From assembly GCA_021850555.1 (NCBI GenBank), contig JAJZLX010000101.1:1-38055 (forward strand): 38,055 bases of DNA, in the 5' to 3' direction. The stretch is from Pseudomonadota bacterium (GTDB lineage Bacteria > Pseudomonadota > Gammaproteobacteria > Steroidobacterales > Steroidobacteraceae). Positions 16,464 through 25,077 of the stretch are shown one piece after another. The first letter of the stretch is position 1. Each line of letters starts with the position of its first letter. The notes below the pieces were generated by a model that saw only the letters and a program-made list of their open reading frames with translations, had not been told where the DNA came from and searched no databases. A program made the translations under genes and the position numbers.

Positions 16464-17227
16464 GGCCGCACCTCGATGCCTGCGAAGCGCAGCTCGCGCT
16501 TCAGATCCGGGATGGCGATGGCGCCGGAGTGAAACACGCTGGCCGCGAGCGCCGCATCGACGCCGGCCTCGCGGAACACGGACGCGAAATGTCCGATCTC
16601 GCCGGCGCCCCCAGAGGCCACGAGCGGCACCTGACAGATCGCGCGCACGGCGCGCAGCTGCTCGATGTCGTAGCCGCGGCGCACGCCGTCGCTGCCCATG
16701 CAGTTGAGCACGATCTCGCCCGCGCCGCGCTGCTGCACTTCCCGCGCCCATTCCAACACATCGCGGTCCGACTCGCGCGTGCGCGCCGGATCACCCGTGA
16801 ACTGGTGGGCGCGGTAGCCCTCGCTCGCGCGCTCGCTGTCTATGCCGACCACCACGCACTGCGACCCGAAGCGCCGGCTCAAGCGGTCGATGAGCGAGGG
16901 GTCGGCGAGGGCGGGGGAGTTGACGGAGATCTTCTCCGCGCCGGCGTTGAGCACCGCCTCGGCGTCGCTCACGGAGCGGATGCCGCCGGCCACGCAAAAC
17001 GGAATATCGAGCACGCGGGCCACACGCCCCACCCAGCCTCGATCGACCGAGCGTCCCTCGGGACTGGCGGTGATGTCGTAGAACACCAGCTCATCGGCGC
17101 CTTCGTCGCGATAGCGCGAGGCGAGCTCCAGGATGTCGCCGACGACCCGGTGATCGCGGAAGCGCACGCCCTTGACGACCTGGCCGTCGCGCACGTCTAG
17201 GCAGGGGATGATGCGTCGGGCAAGAAT
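16460..17227 (-). CDS. hisF: Imidazole glycerol phosphate synthase, cyclase subunit
   Basis: HisF (255 residues) uses ammonia from HisH to close the imidazole ring, giving IGP and AICAR. Key features are Asp11 in [28 protein letters not shown], the second catalytic Asp in [13 protein letters not shown], and ASGGAGE. The conserved first codon aligns with ATT at 17227-17225, eight bases after GAGGAG (on the minus strand). No ATG, GTG or TTG is available in frame between the last upstream bases and codon 12. The next GTG is the Val after Asp11 and would delete that catalytic residue. An ATT start, as known for infC, is therefore the best reading, unless the sequence has an error. The gene overlaps hisA by 31 bp, and hisI follows with a 4-bp overlap. 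Confidence 0.9.
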   Translation of the reverse strand: MLARRIIPCLDVRDGQVVKGVRFRDHRVVGDILELASRYRDEGADELVFYDITASPEGRSVDRGWVGRVARVLDIPFCVAGGIRSVSDAEAVLNAGAEKISVNSPALADPSLIDRLSRRFGSQCVVVGIDSERASEGYRAHQFTGDPARTRESDRDVLEWAREVQQRGAGEIVLNCMGSDGVRRGYDIEQLRAVRAICQVPLVASGGAGEIGHFASVFREAGVDAALAASVFHSGAIAIPDLKRELRFAGIEVRP

Positions 17228-17949
17228 GGTCGTAACTCCTCGGGAGAGATCCGCTGCTCGAGCAGCGCCTTGCCGCTGACGGCCGCCGCGACTGCGACAT
17301 CGGCCAGCCTCTGGAGGTCGCGGGCGTCGCGTACTCCGCCGGAGGCTTGCCAGGCGATGTCGGGAAAGCGGGCCACCGCGGCGCTGTAGAGCCCGCAATT
17401 GGGGCCGGCGAGGGCGCCATCGCGTGCGATGTCGGTGCACAACACGTGCCGGACGCTCCCGCGCGGATAAAGCGCGAGCACGTCCCAAAGGCTCTGTGCC
17501 CCGCCTTCCCGCCAGCCGCGCGTGCGCACTTGAGGCTCACCTTGCCCGTCGAGGCGCACATCGAGCGCCAGGCAGATCCGCTCGGGACCGAAGCGGCCGA
17601 TCCACTCGAGCACCTCCCGGGGGCTTTCCACCGCGGCGCTGCCGATCACCACGCGCTCGACTCCGGCCGAGAGCAGCTCCTCGATCGTCTCGCAGCGGCG
17701 GATGCCGCCGCCCACCTGCAGGCGCGCCCCGCCTCGGGCGGCGAGCGCGGCGATCACCTTGCGGTTGGCGGGCGCGCCGTCGCGCGCACCGTCGAGATCG
17801 ACCACGTGCAGCCAAAGAGCCCCGAGAGAGCGGTAGTGCTCGAGCAGCTCGGCGGGCTCGTATTGATAGCGTGTCTCGGCGTCGAAGTCGCCCTGGAAGA
17901 GGCGCACGCAACGGCCCTGGCGCAGATCGATGGCGGGAATGAGCAACAT
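17197..17949 (-). CDS. hisA: ProFAR isomerase (HisA)
   Basis: This 250-residue TIM-barrel enzyme converts ProFAR to PRFAR in histidine synthesis. Visible features are Asp8 in [35 protein letters not shown], and the second catalytic Asp in [14 protein letters not shown], with the phosphate-binding ASGGVRD near the end. The length is normal. It starts with ATG at 17949, 69 bp after hisH, the only sizeable gap between the core his genes. Its last 31 bases are also the start of hisF in another frame. Confidence 0.95.
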   Translation of the reverse strand: MLLIPAIDLRQGRCVRLFQGDFDAETRYQYEPAELLEHYRSLGALWLHVVDLDGARDGAPANRKVIAALAARGGARLQVGGGIRRCETIEELLSAGVERVVIGSAAVESPREVLEWIGRFGPERICLALDVRLDGQGEPQVRTRGWREGGAQSLWDVLALYPRGSVRHVLCTDIARDGALAGPNCGLYSAAVARFPDIAWQASGGVRDARDLQRLADVAVAAAVSGKALLEQRISPEELRPFLPDASSPA

Positions 17950-18018
17950 GAGTCAGGTGCTATCCAAGGGAGCGGTCCGCGGGTGATGTCAGCGAGTCGT
18001 TCATGAATGAGGCAGGCT

Positions 18019-18609
18019 CTAAAGGCTCAGAAAGTTGCTGAGCAGCCGCGCGCCGCTCGCCGCCGAGCGCTCGGGATGAAACTGCACGCCCCAGAAGTTG
18101 TCCTGGCGCACCACCGCCGAGAGCGCCCCGCCGTACTCGACCGGCGCCACCGTCAGCTCACAGGCTGGCACGCCATAGCCGTGTACGAAGTAGAAATACG
18201 CCCCCGGCGCAAGCCCCGCGAGCAGCGGATCGGCTTTCCATTCCTCGAGCCGGTTCCACCCCATGTGCGGCACCGGGTATCCCGCCGCGGCCGGCAATCG
18301 CCGCACTTGCCCGGGCAGGATGCCGAGGCAGGGCGTCGGGCCTTCCTCGGAGCGCTCGAACAGCAACTGCATCCCCAGGCAGATTCCGAGGACCGGTTGG
18401 GTGAGCGAGGGCAGCAGAGTGTCGAGCGCGCAGCGGCGCAGCCGCTCCATGGCATCCGCGGCGCAGCCGACGCCGGGCAGTACGAGGCGGGGAGCGGCCG
18501 CGATCTCGCGCGCATCCGCCGTCACCCGCGTCTTCGCGCCCAGACGCTCGAACGCGAACTGCAGCGAGGCGAGGTTCGCACCGCCGCTGTCGATGATGGC
18601 GGCGTCCAT
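18019..18609 (-). CDS. hisH: Imidazole glycerol phosphate synthase, glutaminase subunit
   Basis: This 196-residue class I glutamine amidotransferase supplies ammonia to HisF. Catalytic residues are Cys77 (GICLGMQLLFE), His178 and Glu180 (GVQFHPERS), and the oxyanion-region motif LPGVGC is at about 44-49. The ATG shares one base with the hisB stop (TGATG), a tight translational coupling. An in-frame start at 18693 lies inside hisB and is rejected. Confidence 0.95.
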   Translation of the reverse strand: MDAAIIDSGGANLASLQFAFERLGAKTRVTADAREIAAAPRLVLPGVGCAADAMERLRRCALDTLLPSLTQPVLGICLGMQLLFERSEEGPTPCLGILPGQVRRLPAAAGYPVPHMGWNRLEEWKADPLLAGLAPGAYFYFVHGYGVPACELTVAPVEYGGALSAVVRQDNFWGVQFHPERSAASGARLLSNFLSL

Positions 18610-19682
18610 CACAGCACACCCTTGGTGCTCGGCAGCTCCTCGCTCTCGCGGCGGAAAGCCTGTCGCAGCGCCCGCCCGACGCCCTTGAAGCACCCTTCTA
18701 TCATGTGATGCGTGTTCTCACCGGTCACGCTGAGGTGCATCGCCGCGCCCAGGGAGTCCGCGAGCGATCTGAAAAAATGCGGTACCAGCTCGGTGGGCAG
18801 ACCGCCCACGGCCTCCCGGGTGAAACGGCCGCTGAACTGGGCGAAGGCCCGGCCCGAGAGGTCGATCGCCACCTGCGCGAGCGCCTCGTCCATCGGCAGA
18901 AGGAAGCCGTAGCGGGCGATGCCGACTTTCGCGCCGAGCGCGCGTCGCAGCGCTTCCCCGAGCGCCAGTGCGCAGTCCTCCACCGTATGGTGCTCGTCGA
19001 TCTTCAGGTCGCCCCGGCAGGAGAGCTCGAGGGCGAAGCCGCCGTGCCTCGCCAACTGCTCGAGCATGTGATCGAAGAATCCGATGCCGGTGTCGATGCT
19101 CACCGGCGCGGCCGCATCCAGGTCGACGCCGACCTCGATGTCGGTCTCCTTCGTGCGGCGTGTCACCCGGGCACGGCGCGCCGTCAGTGTCTGTACGATC
19201 GCCGGCCAGGTCTGTTCCAAGGTGCCGTCACGGCACACCCGCAAGCCGCGCACGCCGAGGTTATCGGCGAACGCGAGGTCGGTGTCCCGGTCTCCGACGA
19301 CCGCGCTCGCCGCAAGGTCCACGGCGTTCGCCCGCAGATACTCGCGCACCAGGGCGGTGCCGGGCTTGCGGCACTCGCAGCCCTCGTGCGGGGCATGCGG
19401 GCACACGAACACCTCCTCGAACTCGATTCCCTGCGAGCGGAACGCCTCGAGGATGAACTGCTGCGGTGTCTCGAAGCTCTGGCGTGGAAAGGACGGGGTG
19501 CCGAGCCCGTCCTGGTTGGTGACCATGACGAGCCGGTAGCCGCGGCGCCTGAGCAGGGCGAGGGCCGCAAATACTCCGGGCATGAAGCGCACTTTCTCCA
19601 GCGCATCGACCTGGTGATCCGGCGGCTCCTCGACGAGCGTGCCATCCCGGTCGAGGAACAGCGTCGCGGCCGGCGAGCTCAT
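18609..19682 (-). CDS. hisB: Bifunctional histidinol-phosphatase / imidazoleglycerol-phosphate dehydratase
   Basis: This 357-residue fusion is typical of gammaproteobacteria. The N-terminal HAD phosphatase has FLDRDGTLVEEP with nucleophile Asp11 and Asp13, plus a zinc loop (Cys94, His96, Cys102, Cys104). The C-terminal dehydratase, from about 165, has FFDHMLEQLARHG, DEHHTVED and the later HHMIEGCFKG, whose His and Glu residues bind manganese. The ATG overlaps the hisC stop by four bases (ATGA). Confidence 0.96.
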   Translation of the reverse strand: MSSPAATLFLDRDGTLVEEPPDHQVDALEKVRFMPGVFAALALLRRRGYRLVMVTNQDGLGTPSFPRQSFETPQQFILEAFRSQGIEFEEVFVCPHAPHEGCECRKPGTALVREYLRANAVDLAASAVVGDRDTDLAFADNLGVRGLRVCRDGTLEQTWPAIVQTLTARRARVTRRTKETDIEVGVDLDAAAPVSIDTGIGFFDHMLEQLARHGGFALELSCRGDLKIDEHHTVEDCALALGEALRRALGAKVGIARYGFLLPMDEALAQVAIDLSGRAFAQFSGRFTREAVGGLPTELVPHFFRSLADSLGAAMHLSVTGENTHHMIEGCFKGVGRALRQAFRRESEELPSTKGVL

Positions 19683-20734
19683 GACCAGGCCTCGAGCAGG
19701 CGTGAGTTCTGCTCCGGGGTGCCGATGGTGATGCGCAGCGCCCGGCCGAGCCCCGGATAGCCGCGGGCGTCGCGCACCAGCAGCCCTGCCCGGCAGCCCT
19801 GCTCGAGCGCCGCGCCGGCATCGTCGAACTCCGCCAGAATGAAGTTCGAGTCGCTCGGCCACACGCGCAGGCTCCGAGGGAGCCCGGCCAGCGCCTTGGC
19901 GAGCCGCTCGCGCTCGGCGAGCACGGTGGCAAGCTGCTCCCTGCCCGCGGCGAGCGCCTCGGGCGTCAGCCGGGAGAGCACCACGTCCAAGGTCAGCTTG
20001 GCAATGGCATACGGCGGAATGATCTTGCGCAGCAGACGGATGACCTCCGGATCTGCGAGCAGAGCCCCGCAGCGCGCGCCGGCGAGGCCATAGGCCTTCG
20101 AGAGCGTGCGCAGCACCGCGAGGTTCGGCAGCTCCCCGAGGAGGCGGGCGAGGCTCGGGCGCCCGGCGAACTCGAGATAGGCCTCGTCGACCACGACGAT
20201 TGCACGGCCCGCGAGCGCTCGCGCGATGCGCACCATCGCCTGCTCCTCGAGCAGATTGCCCGTGGGATTGTTGGGCGAGCAGAGAAAGACGAGCTTGGTG
20301 TGGGGCGTGCAGCGCTCGAGCACCTGCGCCACATCGAGCGCAAAGCCGTGCTCCATGGAAAGCGGGGCGGTGAGCACCTCGGCTCCCTGGATGCGGGCCG
20401 AGACCGAGTACATGCCGAAGGTCGGCGGGCAGACGAGCACCGCGTCCTCTCCGGCGCGGCAGAACGCGCGGCAGAGCAGATCGATGGCCTCATCGCTGCC
20501 TCGGCCGACGAGCACCGAGTCCGCCGCGACGCCATAGAGCCCAGCCAGCCGCTCGATGAGCGCCCGGGGTTGAGGCTCCGGATAGCGGTTGACCCCGGAG
20601 CGAGGATCGGCGCCCGCGGGGCTCCAGGGCAGCTCGTTGGCGTGCAGCCGCTCGAGCTGCGGCCGCCAGGCGGCATGCTCATAGACTCTCAGCGCGAGGA
20701 TGTCCGGCCGCGCGAGCTCGGCAACCCAGCTCAT
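19679..20734 (-). CDS. hisC: Histidinol-phosphate aminotransferase
   Basis: This 351-residue fold-type I PLP enzyme converts imidazole acetol phosphate to histidinol phosphate using glutamate. It shows HANELPWSP near the start, GRGSDEAIDLL, CSPNNPTGN, VVDEAYLEF and the PLP lysine Lys213 in LSKAYGLAGARCG. The start overlaps the hisD stop by four bases; a longer in-frame start at 20974 lies inside hisD and is rejected. Confidence 0.95.
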   Translation of the reverse strand: MSWVAELARPDILALRVYEHAAWRPQLERLHANELPWSPAGADPRSGVNRYPEPQPRALIERLAGLYGVAADSVLVGRGSDEAIDLLCRAFCRAGEDAVLVCPPTFGMYSVSARIQGAEVLTAPLSMEHGFALDVAQVLERCTPHTKLVFLCSPNNPTGNLLEEQAMVRIARALAGRAIVVVDEAYLEFAGRPSLARLLGELPNLAVLRTLSKAYGLAGARCGALLADPEVIRLLRKIIPPYAIAKLTLDVVLSRLTPEALAAGREQLATVLAERERLAKALAGLPRSLRVWPSDSNFILAEFDDAGAALEQGCRAGLLVRDARGYPGLGRALRITIGTPEQNSRLLEAWS

Positions 20735-22059
20735 GAGCCCGAAGCCTCGGCGGGCTGCCCCGCGCGCAGCACATCGAGACGCCGGGTCACGGCGGCCGCG
20801 TGCGCATCGAGTCCCTCCATCCGCGCGAGCGTCACGGCGGTGGGGCCGAGCTCGAGCAGGCCCGCGGGTGTGAGCTCCTGGACCGTGATGCGCTTGAGGT
20901 AGTCGAGCACCGAGAGCCCGCTGTAGGAGCGCGCGTAGCCGTAGGTCGGCAGCACGTGGTTGGTGCCCGAGCAATAATCGCCCATCGGCTCCGGTGACCA
21001 GGCACCGAGAAACACCGAGCCGGCGTTCACGATCTTCGCCAACAGGGCGCGCGGCGCACTCACCTGCAGGATCAGATGCTCGGCGGCATACTCGTTGGCC
21101 ACGTCGGCCGCGATGTCGAGGTCGCGGACGAGGATGCAGCGGCTCGCGGCGAGGGACCTGTCCAGGATGGCACGCCGTGAGAGGCCGCTCGACTGCTCAT
21201 CGACCGCGACGCTCACAGCCTGTGCGAGCGCGGGGCTGTCCGTGACCAGGATGGCCTGTGCGTTCACGTCGTGCTCGGCTTGGGCGAGCAGATCGGAGGC
21301 GACGAATTGCGCCTGGGCCGATTCATCGGCGATCACCATGACCTCCGAGGGGCCGGCGGGCATGTCGCAGGCCGCCCCCTGCGGATCGGCCGCGGCGACC
21401 TGTTTGGCGGCGGTCACCCAGGCGTTGCCCGGGCCGAAGATCTTGTCGGCCTTGGGGATGCTCTCGGTGCCGTAGGCGAGGGCGGCGATGGCCTGCGCGC
21501 CGCCGACCTTGAACACCGACTCGACGCCGCAGAGCTCGGCGGCGGCCAGCACCGCCGGGCTCGCCGCGCCGGTGCGATCGGGCGGCGTGCACAAGGTGCG
21601 GCGCGGGCAGCCCGCGATGCGCGCCGGCACGGCGAGCATCACGACGGCCGAAGGCAGGGGCGCGGATCCCGCGGGCACATACAATCCAACGGCGCCGATC
21701 GGGCGCAGGATGCGCTCGCAGCGCACGCCGGGGCTGGTCTCGAGGGCGAGGGGCTCGAGCCGTTGGGCGCGGTGAAACCGCTCGACATTCTCGATGGCCC
21801 GCTCGATCGCGCCCAGCTGCCCGGCGCTCAGCGCCTGGCGCGCGTGCGCAAATTCCCGTGCGCTCACCGCGAGGTTGCCGATCTCGACGCCGTCGAACCG
21901 GCGGGTGTAGGCCCGCAGTGCCGCATCGCCGCCGGCGCGAACGTTGGCGATGACCTCGCGCACGACCGAGTCGATGTCCGAGCGGGACTGCTGCACGGGC
22001 CGCTCGAGAGCCCCTCTGCGCTCTTTCTCCGAGAGCGAGTCCCACGCAAGGATACGCAT
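20731..22059 (-). CDS. hisD: Histidinol dehydrogenase
   Basis: This 442-residue zinc enzyme oxidises histidinol to histidine with two NAD+. Characteristic stretches are YVPAGSAPLPSAVVM, GGAQAIAALAYGT, KIFGPGNAWVTAAKQ, DMPAGPSEVMVIAD and the C-terminal TNHVLPTYGYARSYSGLS with zinc-binding residues. Its ATG lies 15 bp after the hisG stop with GAGGAG upstream. Confidence 0.96.
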   Translation of the reverse strand: MRILAWDSLSEKERRGALERPVQQSRSDIDSVVREVIANVRAGGDAALRAYTRRFDGVEIGNLAVSAREFAHARQALSAGQLGAIERAIENVERFHRAQRLEPLALETSPGVRCERILRPIGAVGLYVPAGSAPLPSAVVMLAVPARIAGCPRRTLCTPPDRTGAASPAVLAAAELCGVESVFKVGGAQAIAALAYGTESIPKADKIFGPGNAWVTAAKQVAAADPQGAACDMPAGPSEVMVIADESAQAQFVASDLLAQAEHDVNAQAILVTDSPALAQAVSVAVDEQSSGLSRRAILDRSLAASRCILVRDLDIAADVANEYAAEHLILQVSAPRALLAKIVNAGSVFLGAWSPEPMGDYCSGTNHVLPTYGYARSYSGLSVLDYLKRITVQELTPAGLLELGPTAVTLARMEGLDAHAAAVTRRLDVLRAGQPAEASGS

Positions 22060-22074
22060 AGGGTCAGGGGCTCC

Positions 22075-22971
22075 TCAGGCCAGCATCTTTTCGACGGGCA
22101 ACACCAGCAGCGCGCTGGCCCCGGCCTTCTTCAGGCTCTCGAGCGTTTCCCAGAACACGTTCTCGCGGCACACCGCATGGACGGCCACTTTGTCGGGAAA
22201 GCCCTCGAGCGGGATGATGCTCGGCGACTCGCTGCCGGGCAGGAGATTGCGGATCTGCGCCAGGGCGGCCCGCGGGGCGTGCAGCACGATGTACTTGCTC
22301 TCGCGCACCTGTTGCACGCCGTCGATGCGCATCAGCAGCCGCTCCACCCACTCGTCCTTCGGCGGCGGCAGGGCAAGCGGCGTGCGGATGAGCACGGCAT
22401 GGCTCTCGAGCACGGTCTCGACCTCGCGCAGGTGATTGGCCTGCAGCGTCGAGCCGGTGGAGACCAGGTCGCAGATGAGATCGGCTCTGCCGAGGCGGGG
22501 AGCGATCTCCACCGCGCCCGAGAGCGTGACGATCTCGGCGCGAATGTCGCGCTCGCGCAGGTAGCTCTCGAGCAGGAACGGGTAGGTCGTGGCGATGCGC
22601 TTGCCGCGCAGGCTGCCAGCTCCCTCGAACGAGGTGCCCTGGGGCACCGCGAGGGACAGCCGGCAGCGGCCGAACTCGAGCTTGCGGACCTGCACAAAGC
22701 GCACCGGGTGGCCGCGGGCGGCGAGCTCCAGGCGCTTTTCCTCCAGCACGTTCAATCCCACGAGCCCCAGGTCACAGACATCCTCCTGCACCAGGTCGGG
22801 GATGTCATCGTCGCGCACGAACAGCACATCGAGCGGCATGTTCTCGCCGAAGGCGAGCAGCTGGTCCTTGCCGCGCGAGATCTTCAGGCCGCAGCGCGTG
22901 AGCAGATCGAGCGAGGGGTCGGTGAGGCGCCCGGATTTCTGAATGGCGAGTTTCAGGCGCAGCTCATCCAT
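22075..22971 (-). CDS. hisG: ATP phosphoribosyltransferase, long form
   Basis: This 298-residue enzyme catalyses the committed step of histidine synthesis, joining ATP and PRPP. The length and the C-terminal ACT-like regulatory region (from about residue 225, ending LLVLPVEKMLA) mark the long HisG form, which is feedback-inhibited by histidine and needs no HisZ. Features include LAIQKSGRLTDPSLDLL, the middle segment DLGLVGLNVLEE and the PRPP loop around DLVSTGSTLQAN. The start overlaps the yerC stop by eight bases; a longer in-frame start at 23148 lies inside yerC. Confidence 0.95.
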   Translation of the reverse strand: MDELRLKLAIQKSGRLTDPSLDLLTRCGLKISRGKDQLLAFGENMPLDVLFVRDDDIPDLVQEDVCDLGLVGLNVLEEKRLELAARGHPVRFVQVRKLEFGRCRLSLAVPQGTSFEGAGSLRGKRIATTYPFLLESYLRERDIRAEIVTLSGAVEIAPRLGRADLICDLVSTGSTLQANHLREVETVLESHAVLIRTPLALPPPKDEWVERLLMRIDGVQQVRESKYIVLHAPRAALAQIRNLLPGSESPSIIPLEGFPDKVAVHAVCRENVFWETLESLKKAGASALLVLPVEKMLA

Positions 22972-23362
22972 GGCCCGGCTCCCGCCGCTCGCTCCCATTG
23001 CCCGGCCGCGCGTTGTCGGCCGCGGCGGCACGCGCGGCGCGCGCGGCGTGCAGGTGCCATTTCCCGAGACGCTGGGCCACGAGTCCATAGCCGCCGTTGC
23101 CCGCGGCGAGAAAGCGCGCCACCCGCCCGATGGTCGTGACACTGACACCCGTGAGGCTGTGGATTTCGCGATAGGGCATGCCCCGGCCCAAGTAGTCCAC
23201 GACCGACCAGCGGTCCGCCATGGCTTGAAGCTCGGCGGGAGTGCACAAGTCGCGGAAGAACGCGCGGACTTCCTCGGCGTTGCGCAGGGCGGCGATGGCG
23301 GCGTACAGGTTGCGCTCGGCGAGCGCCTCCTGGCGGGGACTGAGGCTGCGGTGGGTCTTCAT
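22964..23362 (-). CDS. yerC: YerC/YecD-type TrpR-related DNA-binding protein
   Basis: This 132-residue protein has the TrpR-like all-helical fold. The helix-turn-helix is near 62-90 (PYREIHSLTGVSVTTIGRVARFL), preceded by FFRDLCTPAELQAMADRW, the YerC/YecD family signature. An Ala/Arg-rich C-terminal tail of about 30 residues is extra. It is the first gene of the histidine operon, overlapping hisG by eight bases. Eleven bases before its ATG is an 18-bp site very like the E. coli TrpR operator. I infer that it autoregulates the operon. The effector is unknown, and histidine would be the simplest guess. Confidence 0.88.
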   Translation of the reverse strand: MKTHRSLSPRQEALAERNLYAAIAALRNAEEVRAFFRDLCTPAELQAMADRWSVVDYLGRGMPYREIHSLTGVSVTTIGRVARFLAAGNGGYGLVAQRLGKWHLHAARAARAAAADNARPGNGSERREPGHG

Positions 23363-23373
23363 GGCATGTCACT

Positions 23374-23391
23374 GTAATAGCGTGCTAGTAC
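23374..23391. promoter_or_regulatory. TrpR-operator-like site upstream of yerC-his operon
   Basis: GTAATAG (23374-23380), four bases, then CTAGTAC (23385-23391) form an inverted repeat with one mismatch. The arm sequence and 4-bp spacing match the TrpR operator pattern GTACTAG-N4-CTAGTAC. On the minus strand a -10-like TATGGT (23400-23395) lies next to it, so a bound repressor would block transcription. The likely ligand protein is YerC, encoded 11 bp away. Confidence 0.6.
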
Positions 23392-23681
23392 ATTACCATA
23401 CGGGAGTAGCCGGCGCCAGACCCTTTCACGAGGCGAGGTGCCGGGAATGAGGAGCATGATGCAAGAGCGGAATTTCCCGGATGCTCGAGAGACACGGACG
23501 GTTTGCGCGCGCGTCCCGAGATCGCTTCCTCGGGCGCCTGGGGAGGCGAGGAGGGCTCCCAGAGGGCCCCGCGCATGCGCGGGGGATCCCGGCCCCCCGG
23601 ACGGGCCGGCTCACGGCGTGCCGGCGAAGATCCGCTCGCGTGCGCGCGGCGGCTGTGGCGTCGGTGTGAGCCGCAGCCGGC
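23392..23681. other. Intergenic region between the divergent his and met operons
   Basis: No gene can be supported. It should hold the his promoter at its left end (TATGGT near 23395-23400, no clear -35) and upstream sequence of the met promoter at its right end. Confidence 0.4.
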
Positions 23682-23711
23682 TTGACCGCCCGCCCAGGCG
23701 CCGCCTACACT
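23682..23711 (+). promoter_or_regulatory. Promoter of the metX-metB transcript
   Basis: TTGACC (23682-23687) and TACACT (23706-23711) are separated by 18 bp and match the sigma-70 boxes at five and four of six positions. The expected transcription start, about 23718, is one base before the first stem of the riboswitch, which supports both calls. Confidence 0.65.
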
Positions 23712-23718
23712 GTGGACA

Positions 23719-23841
23719 CTCATCGAGACCGGCTGAGGGATAGGCCCTTAGACGCCGGGGCAACCGCCAGGCTTAACCACCCTGTAATGGTGCCAACTCC
23801 TGCGATTCGGGTGCCCTCGGGCGCCCGGATCGACAGATGAG
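23719..23841 (+). promoter_or_regulatory. SAM-I (S-box) riboswitch
   Basis: The aptamer core is recognisable: closing stem CTCATC (23719-23724) with GATGAG (23836-23841); GAGACC then TGAGGGATAGGCCC; the conserved GGCAACC (23759-23765); an ACCA/TGGT stem with TGCCAACTCC; a P4 hairpin GGGTGCC/GGGCGCCC; and GACAGATGAG at the end. S-box RNAs bind S-adenosylmethionine and switch off methionine genes. Here the downstream genes are metX and metB, the expected targets. Confidence 0.85.
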
Positions 23842-23852
23842 CGATCCATGAA

Positions 23853-23955
23853 GCTCCGCGCGCCACGGCGTCGCGGAGAAGGTCGTGGCAACCCGCCGGA
23901 TCCCGGCGGGCGCTCCGCAGGGGAACTCGGTGACACCGAGAGAGGAATGCGGAGC
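23853..23955 (+). promoter_or_regulatory. Riboswitch expression platform with ribosome-binding-site stem
   Basis: GCTCCGCA (23912-23919) pairs perfectly with TGCGGAGC (23948-23955), which contains the GGAG used by metX. Inside is CTCGGTG/CACCGAG (23926-23940). Upstream, CTCCGCG (23854-23860) pairs with CGCGGAG (23872-23878), and CCCGCCGG/CCGGCGGG (23892-23910) makes another hairpin. Two near-identical CTCCGC segments and two GCGGAG segments can swap partners. No T-run is present, so control is probably at translation. Confidence 0.6.
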
Positions 23956-23963
23956 CAACATCC

Positions 23964-24995
23964 ATGAACGCCCTAGCCGAAGCCTCAGGCCTTGCGGGAT
24001 TCGAGGCGCATCCGCCGTCCCTGCGGGCCCGTGAGGGCATATTCGAGATCCCTGGAGAATTGGCGCTGCACCACGGGGGACGGCTGTCCGCGGTGCGTGT
24101 GGCGTGGCGGATGGTCGGTCCCGCCGAGGCCCCCGTCGTCTGCGCGCTCGGCGGCATTTCGGCGAACCGGCGGGTGTGCCTGACGGAACAGCCCCGGCAG
24201 AGCTGGTGGAGAGAGGTGGCCGGTGCCGGCCGCCCGCTCGACACCGAGCGCTATCGTGTCCTCAGTTTCGATTACCTCGGCGGCAGTGGCGAGAGCACCG
24301 GGCCCGAGCCGGGTCAGGCGTTTCCCAACATCTCCACCTACGATCAGGCGGAAATCCTGCTGCGCCTCATCGAGCACCTGGGCGTGAAATCGTTGCGCGC
24401 CATCGCCGGCGGCTCCTACGGCGGGATGGTGGCGCTGGCCTTCGGCGAGCGCCACCCCGAGCGGGTCGGCCGGCTGATCGTGCTTTGCGCGACGGACCGT
24501 CCGCATCCGCTCGGCAGCGCCTGGCGCTGCGTGCAGCGCGACATCGTACGCTTCGGAATCGAAAGCGGCCGGGCCCGCGAGGCCCTGGCCCTTGCCCGGG
24601 CGCTCGCCATGTCGACCTACCGCACCGGGGAGGAGTTCCTGGCCCGTTTCGAGGGACTGCCCGCTTGGGAGGACGGCCGCTTCCGCCTTCCCGTGGAGCG
24701 CTACCTGAGCGCCCGTGGCAACGACTACGCCGAGCAGCACTCTCCCGAGGCCTTCCTGTGTCTGTCGGAGTCGATCGATCTGCACCGCGTCGAGGCGGCC
24801 CGCATCTGCGTACCCACGGCCGCGGTGGCCGTGCGCGAGGATCTGCTGGTGCCGTTGGCGGACGTGCGCGGCATGGTCGCGCGGCTGCATTCGGCGAGGC
24901 TGCACGAGATCTCCTCGATCTACGGCCACGACGCCTTCCTGAAGGAATCCCAGCAGCTGCACGGCGTGTTCGCCGCGGCGCTCGACAGCCACTGA
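23964..24995 (+). CDS. metX: Homoserine O-acyltransferase (MetX-type)
   Basis: This 343-residue alpha/beta-hydrolase activates homoserine by O-acylation, the first committed step of methionine synthesis in the cytosol. The triad appears as Ser151 (AGGSYGGMVAL), Asp293 (REDLLVPL) and His322 (YGHDAFL). Whether the donor is acetyl-CoA or succinyl-CoA cannot be read with confidence; MetX-like enzymes of Xanthomonas-type bacteria use succinyl-CoA, and the MetB-like partner fits that. It is shorter than typical ~380-residue MetX. The ATG at 23964 follows GGAG (23951-23954), which is buried in a stem of the riboswitch leader. metB follows 82 bp later. Confidence 0.88.
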   Translation: MNALAEASGLAGFEAHPPSLRAREGIFEIPGELALHHGGRLSAVRVAWRMVGPAEAPVVCALGGISANRRVCLTEQPRQSWWREVAGAGRPLDTERYRVLSFDYLGGSGESTGPEPGQAFPNISTYDQAEILLRLIEHLGVKSLRAIAGGSYGGMVALAFGERHPERVGRLIVLCATDRPHPLGSAWRCVQRDIVRFGIESGRAREALALARALAMSTYRTGEEFLARFEGLPAWEDGRFRLPVERYLSARGNDYAEQHSPEAFLCLSESIDLHRVEAARICVPTAAVAVREDLLVPLADVRGMVARLHSARLHEISSIYGHDAFLKESQQLHGVFAAALDSH

Positions 24996-25077
24996 GCCGA
25001 AATCCTAACGCAAGGTGACACTGTGACCTCGGGACGCTCGAGGGAGCGTGTCGACCGTGAAAGCAACGCAAGGTCAT

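Noticed and set aside
17159..17191. Internal GTG start for hisF within the V of CLDV
   Set aside because: It would remove catalytic Asp11 and the first beta strand of the barrel.
23911..23955. Cobalamin riboswitch, suggested by GGGGAACTCGGTGAC
   Set aside because: The rest of the cobalamin core and B12 box are absent; the segment is better explained as the stem that masks the metX ribosome binding site.
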